Source: Lentzea sp. NBRC 105346 (GTDB lineage: Bacteria; Actinomycetota; Actinomycetes; Mycobacteriales; Pseudonocardiaceae). Taken from it: a stretch of DNA of 64,000 nt. The notes beneath the pieces are model-generated. The model saw only the letters and a program-made list of their open reading frames with translations, was not told where the DNA came from and searched no databases. The number at the start of each line of letters is the position of its first letter. The stretch's first letter is position 1. Below, piece after piece: positions 8,902 through 17,591 of this stretch. The stretch is from positions 1 through 64,000 of the forward strand of contig NZ_BSTQ01000019.1 of assembly GCF_030269605.1 (NCBI RefSeq). Reading direction: 5' to 3'. The position numbers and the translations under genes are program-made.

Positions 8902-10086
8902 ATGAAGCTCTCCGGGTTGCTCAGCCGCTCCAGCACCGAACTGCCTGGCGTCACCGGCGTTGCGCGGGTGGACCGGAAGGCGAGCGACCTGGTGCGCCGG
9001 GTCAGTCCCGGCGACGTGGCCGTGTTCGACCTCGTCGACCTCGACCGGCGGACAGCTGAGGCGCTGGTCGCGGCCGAGGTCGTGGGCGTGGTCAACGCGT
9101 CGCCGTCGATCTCCGGGCGGTTTCCGAACCTGGGGCCCGAGCTGCTGATCGAGGCGGGCATCCCGCTGATCGACAGCGTCGGCGCCGCGGCGCTGCGGGA
9201 GATCAAGGAAGGCACCAAGCTCCGCCTGCACGAAGGCGTCGTCTACGCCGGTGAGCGCGAGCTCGCCAAGGGCATCGAGCAGAACGCCGAGTCCATCGCC
9301 GACGCCATGATCGAGGCGAAGGCGGGCATGTCGGCGCAGCTCGAGGCGTTCTCGGCGAACACCATCGAGTTCCTGCGCCGCGAGCGCACGCTGATCCTCG
9401 ACGGTGTCGGCGTGCCCGAGGTGTACGTGCCGATCCGCGACCGCCAGGTGCTGGTCGTCGCGGGCGGGCCGTCGCACGCCGAGGAGCTGCGTCGGCTGCG
9501 CAAGTACATCCGCGAGTACCGGCCCGTGCTGATCGGCGTCGACACCGGCGCCGACACGCTGCACGACGCCGGGTTCAAGCCGGACATCGTGGTGGGCGAC
9601 CCCGATGGCATCGGTACGGCGTCTTTGAAGGCTGCGGCCGAGGTCGTCGTCCCCGCGCAGACCGATGGTCACGCGCCCGGCCTCCAGCGGATCCAGGATC
9701 TCGGGATCGGCGCGGTGACGTTCCCCGCGTCCGGCAACGCCGAGGACCTCGCACTGCTGCTCGCCGAGGCGCACGGCGCGTCCCTGGTCGTCACGGTCGG
9801 CCTGCGCGCGACGCTGCGCGAGTTCCTTGACCGTGGTCACTCGGGTTCGAATCCCTCGACCTTCCTCACCCGGCTCAAGCTCGGCAGCAAGCTCGTCGAC
9901 GGGGAGGCGGTCGCGACGCTGCACCGCAGCCGGGTCTCGCTCGGCGTGATCGTTCTGCTGGTGGTCGCCGCTGTTGTTGCGATGGTGTCGGCGCTGGCTG
10001 TGTCCGGGGTCGGTCAGGCGTACGTCGACATCGCCGTCGACGGCTGGAAAACCGTAGTCGACTGGTTCGGGGGGTTGTTCTCGTGA
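8902..10086 (+). CDS. steA: SteA-type cytokinetic ring protein (Rv1697-like)
   Basis: 394 residues. The N-terminal region (to ~150) precedes a thiamine-pyrophosphokinase-like core with VAGGPSHAEELRRLRKYI (~187-204) and GVDTGADTLHDAGFKPDIVVGDPDGI (~213-239). A C-terminal membrane helix (SLGVIVLLVVAAVVAMVSAL, ~345-365) ends with a short outer tail. In Corynebacterium the SteA/SteB pair acts in daughter-cell separation; the next gene is the SteB/MctB partner, overlapping by four bases. Same order as Rv1697-Rv1698. Likely membrane-anchored with the catalytic-like domain in the cytoplasm. Nucleotide-binding ability is not proven from sequence. Confidence 0.88.
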   Translation: MKLSGLLSRSSTELPGVTGVARVDRKASDLVRRVSPGDVAVFDLVDLDRRTAEALVAAEVVGVVNASPSISGRFPNLGPELLIEAGIPLIDSVGAAALREIKEGTKLRLHEGVVYAGERELAKGIEQNAESIADAMIEAKAGMSAQLEAFSANTIEFLRRERTLILDGVGVPEVYVPIRDRQVLVVAGGPSHAEELRRLRKYIREYRPVLIGVDTGADTLHDAGFKPDIVVGDPDGIGTASLKAAAEVVVPAQTDGHAPGLQRIQDLGIGAVTFPASGNAEDLALLLAEAHGASLVVTVGLRATLREFLDRGHSGSNPSTFLTRLKLGSKLVDGEAVATLHRSRVSLGVIVLLVVAAVVAMVSALAVSGVGQAYVDIAVDGWKTVVDWFGGLFS

Positions 10087-11012
10087 TCTCGCTGCGCTAC
10101 CACATCGTGTCGATCACGGCTGTGTTCCTGGCGCTCGCCGTGGGCGTGGTGCTCGGGTCTACCGCTATCAGCGGGCGGCTGTTGTCGGGGTTGTCCAACG
10201 AGAAGAACACGCTTGGGCAGCAGGTGTCCGATCTGCAGGACGAGCGCAACGCTCTGAACGCCCGGTTGGCCGAGGCTGATCGGTTCGCTTCCTCCGTCGG
10301 GCCGCTGGCCGTGAAGGATCGGCTTGCTGAGCGGACCGTCGTGTTGGTCACGACGTCCGATGCGCGGCCTACCGATCGGGATCAGCTCGTTGCGTTGATC
10401 AAGGCGGCCGGCGGGATCGTTACTGGCGAGCTGCAGCTCACCGAGTCTTTTTCTGATCCCAACAAGGCTGATCAGTTGCGGGACCTGGTGGCTCGGTTGC
10501 AGCCTGCCGGGACTTCGCTGCCTACCGCTGCTGATCCTGGGACTCGGGCTGGTGGGTTGTTCGGGACGCTGCTGTTGTTGAACAAGGACAATCAGCCTCA
10601 GGCCTCGGCTGACGAATCTGCCTCGGCTTTGGCTGGGTTGGCCAATGCTGGGTTTGTTCGGGCTACTCAGGGGGTTAAGGCGGCTCAGCTGGCCGTGGTG
10701 CTCACCGGTGGGGCTGCCGTGGGGGACTCGGCTGGGGATCGGGCTGCGACCATTGCCCGGTTTGCTACGCAGATGGATCGGTCCGGGGCTGGGACTGTGC
10801 TTGCCGGGTCCGACGGGTCGGCTACTGGGTCCGGGGCTATTGGGGTCGTGCGGGCGGATACTGCCGCCACTTCGATTCTGTCTACTGTGGACAATCTTGA
10901 TACTGCTGCTGGGCGGGTGGTTACTGTGCTCGCTTTGCGGGAGCAGCTGGAGGGGCGGTCGGGGCGGTACGGGGTGGCTGGGAATGCGGAGGCTCCCTCG
11001 CCTGCGGCGTAG
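10083..11012 (+). CDS. mctB: SteB/MctB family membrane protein (Rv1698-like, annotated copper transporter)
   Basis: 309 residues. An N-terminal TM segment (ISLRYHIVSITAVFLALAV...) is followed by a coiled coil (NEKNTLGQQVSDLQDERNALNARL, ~36-60) and a long, Ala/Gly-rich exported domain. The mycobacterial homologue Rv1698 was named MctB for copper tolerance and is also the partner of SteA in cell-wall splitting, so either role is possible. GTG 10083 overlaps the steA stop. Codon use is odd: from ~10,300 on, GCT, GGG and GTT codons are common, unlike the G/C-ending codons of steA, as if this part had a different mutational history. Confidence 0.85.
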   Translation: MISLRYHIVSITAVFLALAVGVVLGSTAISGRLLSGLSNEKNTLGQQVSDLQDERNALNARLAEADRFASSVGPLAVKDRLAERTVVLVTTSDARPTDRDQLVALIKAAGGIVTGELQLTESFSDPNKADQLRDLVARLQPAGTSLPTAADPGTRAGGLFGTLLLLNKDNQPQASADESASALAGLANAGFVRATQGVKAAQLAVVLTGGAAVGDSAGDRAATIARFATQMDRSGAGTVLAGSDGSATGSGAIGVVRADTAATSILSTVDNLDTAAGRVVTVLALREQLEGRSGRYGVAGNAEAPSPAA

Positions 11013-11019
11013 TCCTGGG

Positions 11020-11180
11020 CTTCGCGAGTCCTCAGTTCAGCCCGGCGAGTCCTCAGTTCACGCTCTGGGGCGCGAGTCGTACGTTCCCGACCTGTGAGTC
11101 GTATGTTCGTGGGGCCTGAGGTGTGCGTTCGTGGGTCCTGAGGTGTGCGTTCGTGGGCTGTGGGTGGTGCGTTCGCGGGC
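11020..11180 (+). repeat. Second degenerate tandem array of the ~22-nt GAGTCGTACGTTC family
   Basis: Directly after mctB come units reading CGAGTCCTCAGTTCA twice (about 11024-11058), then GCGAGTCGTACGTTCCCGAC (about 11072-11091), TGAGTCGTATGTTCGTGGGG, and three GGTGTGCGTTCGTGGG/GGTGGTGCGTTCGCGGG units, spaced about 22-24 nt. The skeleton (K)GAGTCGTACGTTC then a G/C-rich spacer is the same as after recN. No coding signal. Confidence 0.7.
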
Positions 11181-11513
11181 TCCTGATCTTGTCGGTGGTG
11201 CGTGCTTGGATATGTGCAAGGGGTGCTTCGCTCGGGGGGACCTCTGGCTTGCCTTTCCCGGTGGTCGCCTTCCTCGGGTGTTGCGTTGTGGTCGCGTTTG
11301 CTCGGCTTGCGTTTGTGTTGACGCGGCGGCTTTTGTGGTGGGTCGCTAGTGCGACGCGCTGACTTTCCTTGGCTGCCGGTTGCGTGCGTGGTTGCGCCTT
11401 GGCTGTCGGTTGCGTGCGTGGTCGCCTTTTACTGCTCGGGGCTCCGCCCCGGACCCCGGCTCAGCTCAAAGAGGGGCCCTCCCCGTGGTCCGGTTTCGTA
11501 GTGGGTCGCCTTG
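11181..11513. other. Gene-free stretch between mctB and the pre-pyrG inverted repeat
   Basis: About 330 bases with T/G-rich composition (TTTCCCGG, GGTTGCGTGCGTGGT repeated at about 11376 and 11407). Short open frames exist on both strands but have no Shine-Dalgarno, no recognisable protein and arise from low-complexity sequence. The direct repeat TGGCTGYCGGTTGCGTGCGT (two copies, about 31 nt apart) is the only structure seen. Confidence 0.5.
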
Positions 11514-11651
11514 GGGTGGTGGGCCCTCCCGTCGCATCGCACCAGAGGCAGCCACATCCGGGATCCCAGGTCAAGCGAAAAGCGTGCTTGACCTGGGATC
11601 CCGGATGCGGCAGGGCGTTCGCCTGCGATGCGACGGGAGGGCCCACCACCC
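11514..11651. repeat. Nested inverted repeat (138 nt) upstream of pyrG
   Basis: A perfect 28-bp outer arm (11514-11541 against 11624-11651, core GGGCCCTCCCGTCGCATC) encloses a perfect 22-bp inner arm (11555-11576 against 11586-11607, core GGGATCCCAGGTCAAGC) around a 9-nt loop. The inner spacers are unpaired. The full element could fold into one long cruciform or RNA hairpin. No terminator T-run follows and no protein is encoded. It may be a clade-specific palindromic repeat or a transcript-end structure for mctB; only one copy is in this window. Confidence 0.85.
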
Positions 11652-11829
11652 GCTGTGGTGTGCGCTGGCGCGCTGGGCGTGGGGGACTCGCGCTTCGCGC
11701 ATCGTGGCTCGGCCAAGTGGGTGATGTTTGTCTGTGGGGCTTGGTGCGCTGAGTGACGGGTCTCGTGTTAGCGTTAGGGCCCGTGGACGTGAGGGAGGAC
11801 CCTCACCGGATGTCACGGGAGCCCCGTTG

Positions 11830-13509
11830 GTGCAGCAGGCACGTACGACCAAGCACGTCTTCGTCACGGGAGGCGTCGCCTCCTCCCTCGGCAAGGGACT
11901 CACCGCCTCCAGCCTCGGCCAGTTGCTCACGTCGCGTGGCCTTCGGGTGACCATGCAGAAGCTGGACCCGTACCTCAACGTCGACCCCGGCACGATGAAC
12001 CCGTTCCAGCACGGCGAGGTCTTCGTGACCGACGACGGGGCCGAGACGGACCTCGACATCGGCCACTACGAGCGGTTCCTCGCGCGGGACCTGAGCGCCG
12101 ACGCGAACGTCACCACTGGCCAGGTGTACTCCGAGGTCATCGCCAAGGAGCGGCGCGGGGAGTACCTCGGCGACACGGTGCAGGTGATTCCGCACATCAC
12201 GGACGAGATCAAGCGGCGGATCCGGGCTATGGCCGAGCCGGACGCCGACGGGGTTACGCCGGACGTCGTCATCACCGAGGTCGGTGGCACCGTCGGTGAC
12301 ATCGAGTCGCTGCCGTTCCTCGAGGCGTGTCGGCAGGTGCGGCACGACGTGGGGCGCGACAACGTGTTCTTTCTGCACGTCAGCCTGGTGCCGTACCTGG
12401 CGCCCAGCGGCGAGTTGAAGACCAAGCCGACCCAGCACTCGGTGGCGGCGCTGCGGAACATCGGTATTCAGCCTGACGCGATCGTGTGCCGGGCGGATCG
12501 GGAGATTCCGGACGCGCTCAAGCGCAAGATCGGCCTCATGTGTGACGTGGACACGGACGCGGTCGTGGCGGCCGTGGACGCGCCGTCCATCTACGACATC
12601 CCCAAGGTGCTGCACGGGGAGGGGCTTGACGCGTACGTCGTGCGGCGGCTTGGGCTGCCGTTCCGTGACGTCGACTGGACGGTGTGGGGCGACCTGCTCG
12701 ACCGCGTGCACAACCCGTCGGAGACGGTGAAGATCGCGCTGGTCGGCAAGTACGTTGACCTGCCGGACGCGTACCTGAGCGTCACTGAGGCGTTGCGTGC
12801 GGGTGGGTTCGCGCATCGCGCCAAGGTTGAGATCAAGTGGGTGCCGTCGGACGAGTGTCAGACCGCTGAAGGTGCGGCGCGCTCGCTTGCCGGGATGGAC
12901 GGCGTGCTCATTCCCGGCGGGTTCGGGGTGCGCGGTATTGAGGGCAAGATCGGGGCCATTACCTACGCGCGGACGCGTGGCGTGCCGATTCTCGGGTTGT
13001 GTCTTGGGTTGCAGTGCATGGTCATTGAGACCGCGCGCAACCTCGCGGGCATTGCGGACGCCAACTCCGCGGAGTTCGAGGAGGGCGGCGCGCCTGTTAT
13101 CAGCACGATGGCTGACCAGCAGGACGTCATCTCCGGCGAGCGCGACATGGGCGGCACGATGCGGCTCGGCGCGTACGTTGCGAAGCTGACGCCCGGCTCG
13201 CAGGTTGCGAACGCCTATGGCGCGAGTGAGGCGTCCGAGCGGCATCGGCACCGGTTCGAGGTGAACAACGCCTACCGCGGCAAGCTCGCTGACGCGGGGC
13301 TCGTGTTCTCCGGGGTGTCGCCGGACGGGCGGCTCGTCGAGTTCATCGAGCTGCCGCAGGAGGTGCACCCGTTCTTCGTCGCGACGCAGGCGCACCCGGA
13401 GCTCAAGTCGCGGCCCACCAAGCCGCATCCGCTGTTCGCGGCTTTCGTGCGGGCCGCGATCGACTACCGTGTCGCGGAACGTCTTCCGCTCACGGCAGGA
13501 GCCAAGTAA
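11830..13509 (+). CDS. pyrG: CTP synthase
   Basis: 559 residues. The amidoligase domain begins [17 protein letters not shown] (Walker-like loop, ~6-22) and contains the family block [18 protein letters not shown]. The C-terminal class I glutamine amidotransferase domain has the oxyanion GGFG and nucleophile GLCLGLQC (Cys ~395-400) and the HPE triad part ([11 protein letters not shown]). It makes CTP from UTP, ATP and glutamine. GTG 11830 is preferred: ACGGGAG (11815-11821) is eight bases upstream and the product then begins like its orthologs; TTG 11827 is an alternative. Same position as Rv1699. The NUDIX gene follows with no gap. Confidence 0.96.
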   Translation: MQQARTTKHVFVTGGVASSLGKGLTASSLGQLLTSRGLRVTMQKLDPYLNVDPGTMNPFQHGEVFVTDDGAETDLDIGHYERFLARDLSADANVTTGQVYSEVIAKERRGEYLGDTVQVIPHITDEIKRRIRAMAEPDADGVTPDVVITEVGGTVGDIESLPFLEACRQVRHDVGRDNVFFLHVSLVPYLAPSGELKTKPTQHSVAALRNIGIQPDAIVCRADREIPDALKRKIGLMCDVDTDAVVAAVDAPSIYDIPKVLHGEGLDAYVVRRLGLPFRDVDWTVWGDLLDRVHNPSETVKIALVGKYVDLPDAYLSVTEALRAGGFAHRAKVEIKWVPSDECQTAEGAARSLAGMDGVLIPGGFGVRGIEGKIGAITYARTRGVPILGLCLGLQCMVIETARNLAGIADANSAEFEEGGAPVISTMADQQDVISGERDMGGTMRLGAYVAKLTPGSQVANAYGASEASERHRHRFEVNNAYRGKLADAGLVFSGVSPDGRLVEFIELPQEVHPFFVATQAHPELKSRPTKPHPLFAAFVRAAIDYRVAERLPLTAGAK

Positions 13510-14127
13510 GTGAGTGATCGTCACGAGTTCAAGGTCGCCGGCTCGCAGGACGTCCACGTCGGTCGCGTCGTGGCGCTGCGGATCGACGACGTCGAGATGC
13601 CCGGCGGGGAGCACGCCAAGCGCGAGATCGTCGAACATCCCGGCGCGGTCGCCGTGGTGGCGCTGGACTCCGAGGGTTACGTGACGTTGATCCACCAGTA
13701 CCGGCACGCGCTCGGGCGGCGCCTGTGGGAGTTGCCCGCAGGGCTGCTCGACTCGGCCGGGGAGTCCCCCGTGGACGCCGCACGGCGCGAGCTCGGCGAG
13801 GAGGTCGGGCTCGCCGCGCAGTGGTGGTCCACGCTTGTGGACGTCGCGGCCTCGCCCGGTTTCACCGACGAGGTCGTGCGGGTGTTCCTCGCGCAGGGAC
13901 TGTCCGAAGTGGACCGCGATCACCAGGGTGAGGAGGAGGCGGATCTGGAGATCCACCGCTTCCCGCTGTCCGACGCGGTCCGCATGGTGTTCTCGGGCGA
14001 GATCGTGAACTCGTCGGCGATCGGCGGCCTGCTCGCCGCTCGCGAGGTGGTCGAGGGCCGGGCGTCCGCCCGGCCCGCCGACGCCCCGTGGCAGGACCGC
14101 CCCACCCGCTTCGCCGCCCGCGGCTGA
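13510..14127 (+). CDS. NUDIX hydrolase, ADP-ribose pyrophosphatase-like (Rv1700-like)
   Basis: 205 residues. The NUDIX box is complete: GLLDSAGESPVDAARRELGE then EVGL (G-x5-E-x7-REUxEExGU) at ~residues 78-100. LIHQYRHALGRRLWELPAG precedes it, as in the ADP-ribose pyrophosphatase group. Mycobacterial Rv1700 at this position is an ADP-ribose pyrophosphatase, so hydrolysis of ADP-ribose is the likely role. The GTG start abuts the pyrG stop, indicating cotranscription. Cytosolic. Confidence 0.92.
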   Translation: MSDRHEFKVAGSQDVHVGRVVALRIDDVEMPGGEHAKREIVEHPGAVAVVALDSEGYVTLIHQYRHALGRRLWELPAGLLDSAGESPVDAARRELGEEVGLAAQWWSTLVDVAASPGFTDEVVRVFLAQGLSEVDRDHQGEEEADLEIHRFPLSDAVRMVFSGEIVNSSAIGGLLAAREVVEGRASARPADAPWQDRPTRFAARG

Positions 14128-14137
14128 AGTTGATCTT

Positions 14138-14188
14138 CCATGAGGGGAGCCTTCATGTACCTGAGGTCCATGAAGGCTCCCCTCATGG
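14138..14188. repeat. Palindromic element with CATGAGGGGAGCC arms
   Basis: Perfect 20-bp arms at 14138-14157 and 14169-14188 (core ATGAGGGGAGCC / GGCTCCCCTCAT) around an 11-nt loop. A diverged relative lies at 24701-24747. The element ends inside or at the start of the next gene and supplies several of its possible ATG codons. It may also act as the terminator region after the NUDIX gene. Confidence 0.8.
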
Positions 14189-14535
14189 TTTTTGCCGCCG
14201 CGGCGGCGGGCTGCGGGGTGCTGATGTTCGTCAACCCGAACTCGCCGGACTCGTGGTTGCCGCGCTGCCCGTTCAACTGGCTGACCGGGTTGGACTGTCC
14301 GGCGTGCGGCTCAACGCGAATGGTCCACGCGTTGCTGCACGGCGACGTCGTGGCGGCGTGGCATTTCAACGCCGTCATGCTCGTCGCCGGGCTGCCGCTG
14401 ATGGCCTGGCTGTGGCTGCGCTGGTTCAACGCCTCCCGCAAGGGGGAGAAGCAGAAGCCCGTGCCCAAGTCCGTCGGGGTGACGGTCCTGGCCACGGGCC
14501 TCGTGTGGATGGTCGTGCGGAACCTAGTCGCGTAG
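14170..14535 (+). CDS. DUF2752 small membrane protein
   Basis: About 121 residues with three hydrophobic segments. The DUF2752 signature CPACGSTR follows CPFNWLTGLD (~residues 40-50). The paired cysteines and TR are the hallmark of this family of unknown function. The start is uncertain: ATGs at 14140, 14155, 14170 and 14185 all lie in frame within the palindromic repeat, and no ribosome binding site stands out; 14170 gives a basic residue ahead of TM1. The 3' end overlaps the convergent DUF1707/TM2 gene by 12 bases. Both convergent neighbours are membrane proteins; DUF2752 is often found near TM2 genes, which supports the call. Confidence 0.8.
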   Translation: MKAPLMVFAAAAAGCGVLMFVNPNSPDSWLPRCPFNWLTGLDCPACGSTRMVHALLHGDVVAAWHFNAVMLVAGLPLMAWLWLRWFNASRKGEKQKPVPKSVGVTVLATGLVWMVVRNLVA

Positions 14536-15159
14536 CTTGCGGCCCTGGGCGTCCGTGCCGCCGTTGACCAGGATGATGATCGCGTCGACCAACGCCCAGA
14601 TGCCGCAACCGCCGCACGTCAGCAGCTGGGCGACCGCGATGCCCGTGTCGCCCATGTAGAAGCGGCCCACGCCGAAGTGGCCGAGGAACAGCTGCAGGAT
14701 CCCGGCGACGACCTTCGACTTGTCCGACAGCGGCATCCCCGTGAGCGGGTCGTAGCCGTACGGCGCGTAGACGTTCGCCCCGTACCCGGTCGCTCCGTAC
14801 CCGGTCGTCCCGTAACCAGGCGGGGGAGGGGGCGGCGGAGGCGTCGCGAACCCCGGAGCCGGCGTGTACGGGGGCGGTGGCGGCGGCGCCATCGTCATCG
14901 TCGGGAACGGCGGCGGCGTGGGCGGGGCCAGGAACGGCGGGTGCGGGTGCGGCAGGTCGCTGAACAGGTCCGCCAGCTCCTGATATGTCTGCGCTGTGGT
15001 CGCGCGGGTGACCCGGTTCTCGTACTCGCTGATGTCGACTCGCCCGGCCGCGAAGTGGTCGTTCAGGGCGTTGATCGCCTCTTCGCGCTGCTGGTTGCCG
15101 ATTCTGTGGTGCTCGGGTCCGAAAGGTTGCGACACGACGCGGAACGCTATCCGATGCAC
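14524..15159 (-). CDS. DUF1707 and TM2 domain membrane protein
   Basis: 211 residues. The N-terminal DUF1707 (IGNQQREEAINALNDHF then AAGRVDISEYENRV, ~20-70) is followed by a Pro-rich linker (~70-115), a Gly/Tyr stretch (GYGTTGYGATGYGANVYAPYGY) and a C-terminal TM2 domain: KSKVVAGILQLFLGHFG then VGRFYMGDTG, two helices, LVDAIIILVNGG. TM2 proteins sit in the membrane with both ends inside; no enzymatic role is known. The start may be the GTG at residue 9 rather than 15159, since the DUF1707 begins later. It is divergent from ald, leaving 29 bases between. Confidence 0.85.
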   Translation of the reverse strand: MHRIAFRVVSQPFGPEHHRIGNQQREEAINALNDHFAAGRVDISEYENRVTRATTAQTYQELADLFSDLPHPHPPFLAPPTPPPFPTMTMAPPPPPPYTPAPGFATPPPPPPPPGYGTTGYGATGYGANVYAPYGYDPLTGMPLSDKSKVVAGILQLFLGHFGVGRFYMGDTGIAVAQLLTCGGCGIWALVDAIIILVNGGTDAQGRKLRD

Positions 15160-15188
15160 CGGACCGGTGTGCGGAATACGCTGCGACG

Positions 15189-16262
15189 ATGTTGGTCGGA
15201 GTCCCCAAGGAGATCAAGAACCACGAGTACCGGGTCGCCATCACCCCGGCCGGCGTGGTCGAACTGGTGCGCCGCGGGCACGACGTGGTCGTGGAGACCG
15301 GCGCCGGTGCCGGATCGTCCTTCCCGGACCAGGACTACGTCGCGGCGGGCGCGCGGATCGCCGCGACCGCCGACGACGTGTGGGCGCGGGCCCAGCTGGT
15401 GCTCAAGGTCAAGGAACCGATCGCCGACGAGTACCACCGGATGCGCGCGGATCAGGTGCTCTTCACCTACCTGCACCTCGCGGCCAGTCCCGAGTGCACG
15501 AAGGCCATCGCGGACTCCGGTATCACCGCCATCGCCTACGAGACCGTGCAGCTGCCGGACGGCTCGCTGCCCCTGCTCGCCCCGATGAGCGAGATCGCCG
15601 GCCGGATGGCTGCCCAGGTCGGCGCGCACTGCCTCGAACGCGCGCAGGGCGGCCGGGGCGTGCTGCTCGGCGGCGCGCCCGGTGTCGCGGCGGGCAAGGT
15701 CGTCGTGATCGGCGCCGGTGTCGCCGGGATGAACGCGGCCACCATCGCGCTCGGGCTGCAGGCCGAGGTCGTCGTGCTGGACACCAACGTGAACCGGTTG
15801 CGGCAGATCGACTTCACCTACCGGGGACACCTGCAGACGATCACCAGCAACTCCTACGAGGTCGAGAAGGCCTGCCGCTGGGCGGATCTCGTGATCGGCG
15901 CGGTGCTCGTGCCGGGCGCGAAGGCGCCGATGCTCGTGAGCAACCGGCTGGTGTCCGAGATGCGACCGGGCAGCGTGCTCGTGGACATCGCGATCGACCA
16001 GGGCGGCTGTTTCGAGGATTCCCGTCCGACGACGCACGCCGACCCCACGTACCGCGTGCACGACTCCGTCTTCTACTGCGTCGCGAACATGCCCGGCGCG
16101 GTGCCGAACACCTCGACGTGGGCGCTCACCAACGTGACGCTGCCGTACGCGCTCGCGTTGGCGGACAAGGGTTTCGAGGCCGCGATCGCCGATGACCCGG
16201 CGCTCGCGAAGGGCGTGAACGCGGTCGGCGGGCGGATCGTCCTGGAAGGCCTGTCGGGGTGA
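15189..16262 (+). CDS. ald: Alanine dehydrogenase
   Basis: 357 residues. It begins [20 protein letters not shown], the alanine dehydrogenase/PNT N-terminal signature. The NAD-binding Rossmann motif [20 protein letters not shown] is at ~170-189. It oxidatively deaminates L-alanine to pyruvate with NAD, or runs in reverse, in the cytosol. In Mycobacterium tuberculosis ald is elsewhere (Rv2780), so its place before xerD is a difference from that synteny. XerD overlaps it by four bases (GTGA). Confidence 0.95.
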   Translation: MLVGVPKEIKNHEYRVAITPAGVVELVRRGHDVVVETGAGAGSSFPDQDYVAAGARIAATADDVWARAQLVLKVKEPIADEYHRMRADQVLFTYLHLAASPECTKAIADSGITAIAYETVQLPDGSLPLLAPMSEIAGRMAAQVGAHCLERAQGGRGVLLGGAPGVAAGKVVVIGAGVAGMNAATIALGLQAEVVVLDTNVNRLRQIDFTYRGHLQTITSNSYEVEKACRWADLVIGAVLVPGAKAPMLVSNRLVSEMRPGSVLVDIAIDQGGCFEDSRPTTHADPTYRVHDSVFYCVANMPGAVPNTSTWALTNVTLPYALALADKGFEAAIADDPALAKGVNAVGGRIVLEGLSG

Positions 16263-17146
16263 TCACCGAAGTCGTCGCCGGTTATCTGGATCATCTCGCG
16301 GTCGAGCGCGGCACGGCCCGCAACACTCTCGATTCGTACACCCGCGATCTGCGGCGGTACGAGGAACACCTGGCAGCACAGGGCGTGACGCGCCTCGACG
16401 GCGTGAGCGAGCGGCACGTGTCCGAGTTCCTGGCGGCACTGCGGGAAAGCGGGCTCGCCGCGTCGTCCGCGGCCCGGACGCTCGTCGCCGTGCGCGGGCT
16501 GCATCGCTTTGCCTGCAAGGAAGGTTTGGTCCCGCACGACGTCGCGCGCGCCGTGCACCCGCCGTCGCCGCCGAAACGGCTGCCGAAGGCGTTACCGGTC
16601 GACGACGTCCTCCGGTTGCTCGACACCGTGTCCAACTTGCGGGACAAGGCGTTGCTCGAGTTGCTGTACTCCACCGGAGCGCGCATTTCCGAGGTCGTCG
16701 GGCTCGACATCGATGACATCGACGCGGACGAGCGGACCGTCCTCTTGGACGGCAAGGGCGGCAAACAGCGGCTCGTGCCGGTGGGCCGGCCCGCGCTGGC
16801 CGCTGTGGACGCTTACTTGGTGAGAGCGCGACCGGCATTGGCCGCCAAGGGACGTGGCACGCCTGCGTTGTTCCTCAACGCGCGCGGCGGTCGACTGTCG
16901 CGTCAGTCAGCCTGGCAGGTCCTGAAAACGGCGGCGGAGGACGCCGGAATCCGCTCTCCCGTGTCACCGCACACGTTGCGCCACTCGTTCGCGACTCATC
17001 TGCTCGAAGGCGGCGCGGATGTTCGTGTGGTCCAAGAGTTGCTGGGGCATGCGTCCGTTACGACTACTCAGGTCTATACGTTGGTAACAGTTACGACATT
17101 GCGCGAGGTTTATGCGACCGCTCACCCACGTGCCACTGGAATGTGA
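16259..17146 (+). CDS. xerD: Tyrosine recombinase XerD
   Basis: 295 residues. The N-terminal SAM-like core-binding domain (~1-90) is followed by the catalytic domain with [12 protein letters not shown] (Arg I, ~145), the [15 protein letters not shown] box (His-x-x-Arg) and [17 protein letters not shown] with the nucleophilic Tyr near residue 277. With XerC it resolves chromosome dimers at dif. Its place upstream of parA and scpAB matches Rv1701. Translation is coupled to ald by a four-base overlap. Confidence 0.94.
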   Translation: MITEVVAGYLDHLAVERGTARNTLDSYTRDLRRYEEHLAAQGVTRLDGVSERHVSEFLAALRESGLAASSAARTLVAVRGLHRFACKEGLVPHDVARAVHPPSPPKRLPKALPVDDVLRLLDTVSNLRDKALLELLYSTGARISEVVGLDIDDIDADERTVLLDGKGGKQRLVPVGRPALAAVDAYLVRARPALAAKGRGTPALFLNARGGRLSRQSAWQVLKTAAEDAGIRSPVSPHTLRHSFATHLLEGGADVRVVQELLGHASVTTTQVYTLVTVTTLREVYATAHPRATGM

Positions 17147-17158
17147 GGCATCCACGGG

Positions 17159-17170
17159 TACGGTGTAAAC
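17159..17170 (+). promoter_or_regulatory. Candidate -10 of a leaderless ArsR-family gene
   Basis: TACGGT (17159-17164) is six bases before the GTG start at 17171, the spacing expected if transcription starts at the initiation codon. No ribosome binding site precedes the GTG. No clear -35 is seen. Confidence 0.4.
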
Positions 17171-17491
17171 GTGCCGAACTTGGACGAGCCGCTCCTCGAG
17201 GCGATCGACCTTCCCGCTGTGTTGCACGCGTTGAGTGATCCGACCCGGCTGGCCGTAGTACGGCAGATCCAGGTCGACGGCGAGCGCCTCTGTGGGGCGT
17301 TCGAAGTGGGGGTCGCGAAGTCGACGCTGTCACAACACCTGAGGGTGCTCCGGGAGGCCGGGGTGACGAGGACGCGATGCCGGGGCAACCAGCGATGGGT
17401 GTCGCTACGGCGCGAAGACCTCGACCGGTTGTTCCCCGGACTGCTCGACGTGGTCCTGTCGGCTGCCGCCCGATCGGATGTACCTGCTTGA
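17171..17491 (+). CDS. ArsR-family winged-helix transcriptional regulator
   Basis: 106 residues. ALSDPTRLAVVRQI is the ArsR/SmtB helix 2 signature. The recognition region KSTLSQHLRVLREAGVTRTR (~55-75) and the wing GNQRWVSLRREDLD follow. One Cys is present (GERLCGAFEV), but no CxC metal site, so it probably senses something other than a thiolate-bound metal. A DNA-binding dimer in the cytosol. Its target is not evident; it stands alone between xerD and parA. It starts on a GTG close behind a -10-like TACGGT. Confidence 0.88.
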   Translation: MPNLDEPLLEAIDLPAVLHALSDPTRLAVVRQIQVDGERLCGAFEVGVAKSTLSQHLRVLREAGVTRTRCRGNQRWVSLRREDLDRLFPGLLDVVLSAAARSDVPA

Positions 17492-17591
17492 CCTCGTTGT
17501 GGACGTCCTCGGCGAGGCGCGTTGCCGCTGGCATGTGTGCCGCCTAGGCTGCGCCCGGAGAGACGACTACGAGCAGTGAGGTAAGCAGGCC

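Noticed and set aside
9843-9855. GGGTTCGAATCCC, resembling a tRNA T-arm
   Set aside because: It lies inside the steA coding frame (HSGSNPS) and no acceptor stem, D-arm or anticodon arm can be drawn around it.
11123-11362. Short plus-strand frames of 72-79 codons in the space after mctB
   Set aside because: They sit in repeat-rich sequence with no ribosome binding site and give Trp/Cys/Val-rich products without similarity to a known protein.
11803-13956. 717-codon open frame antisense to pyrG and the NUDIX gene
   Set aside because: Shadow of two strongly conserved enzymes; the product has no family features.
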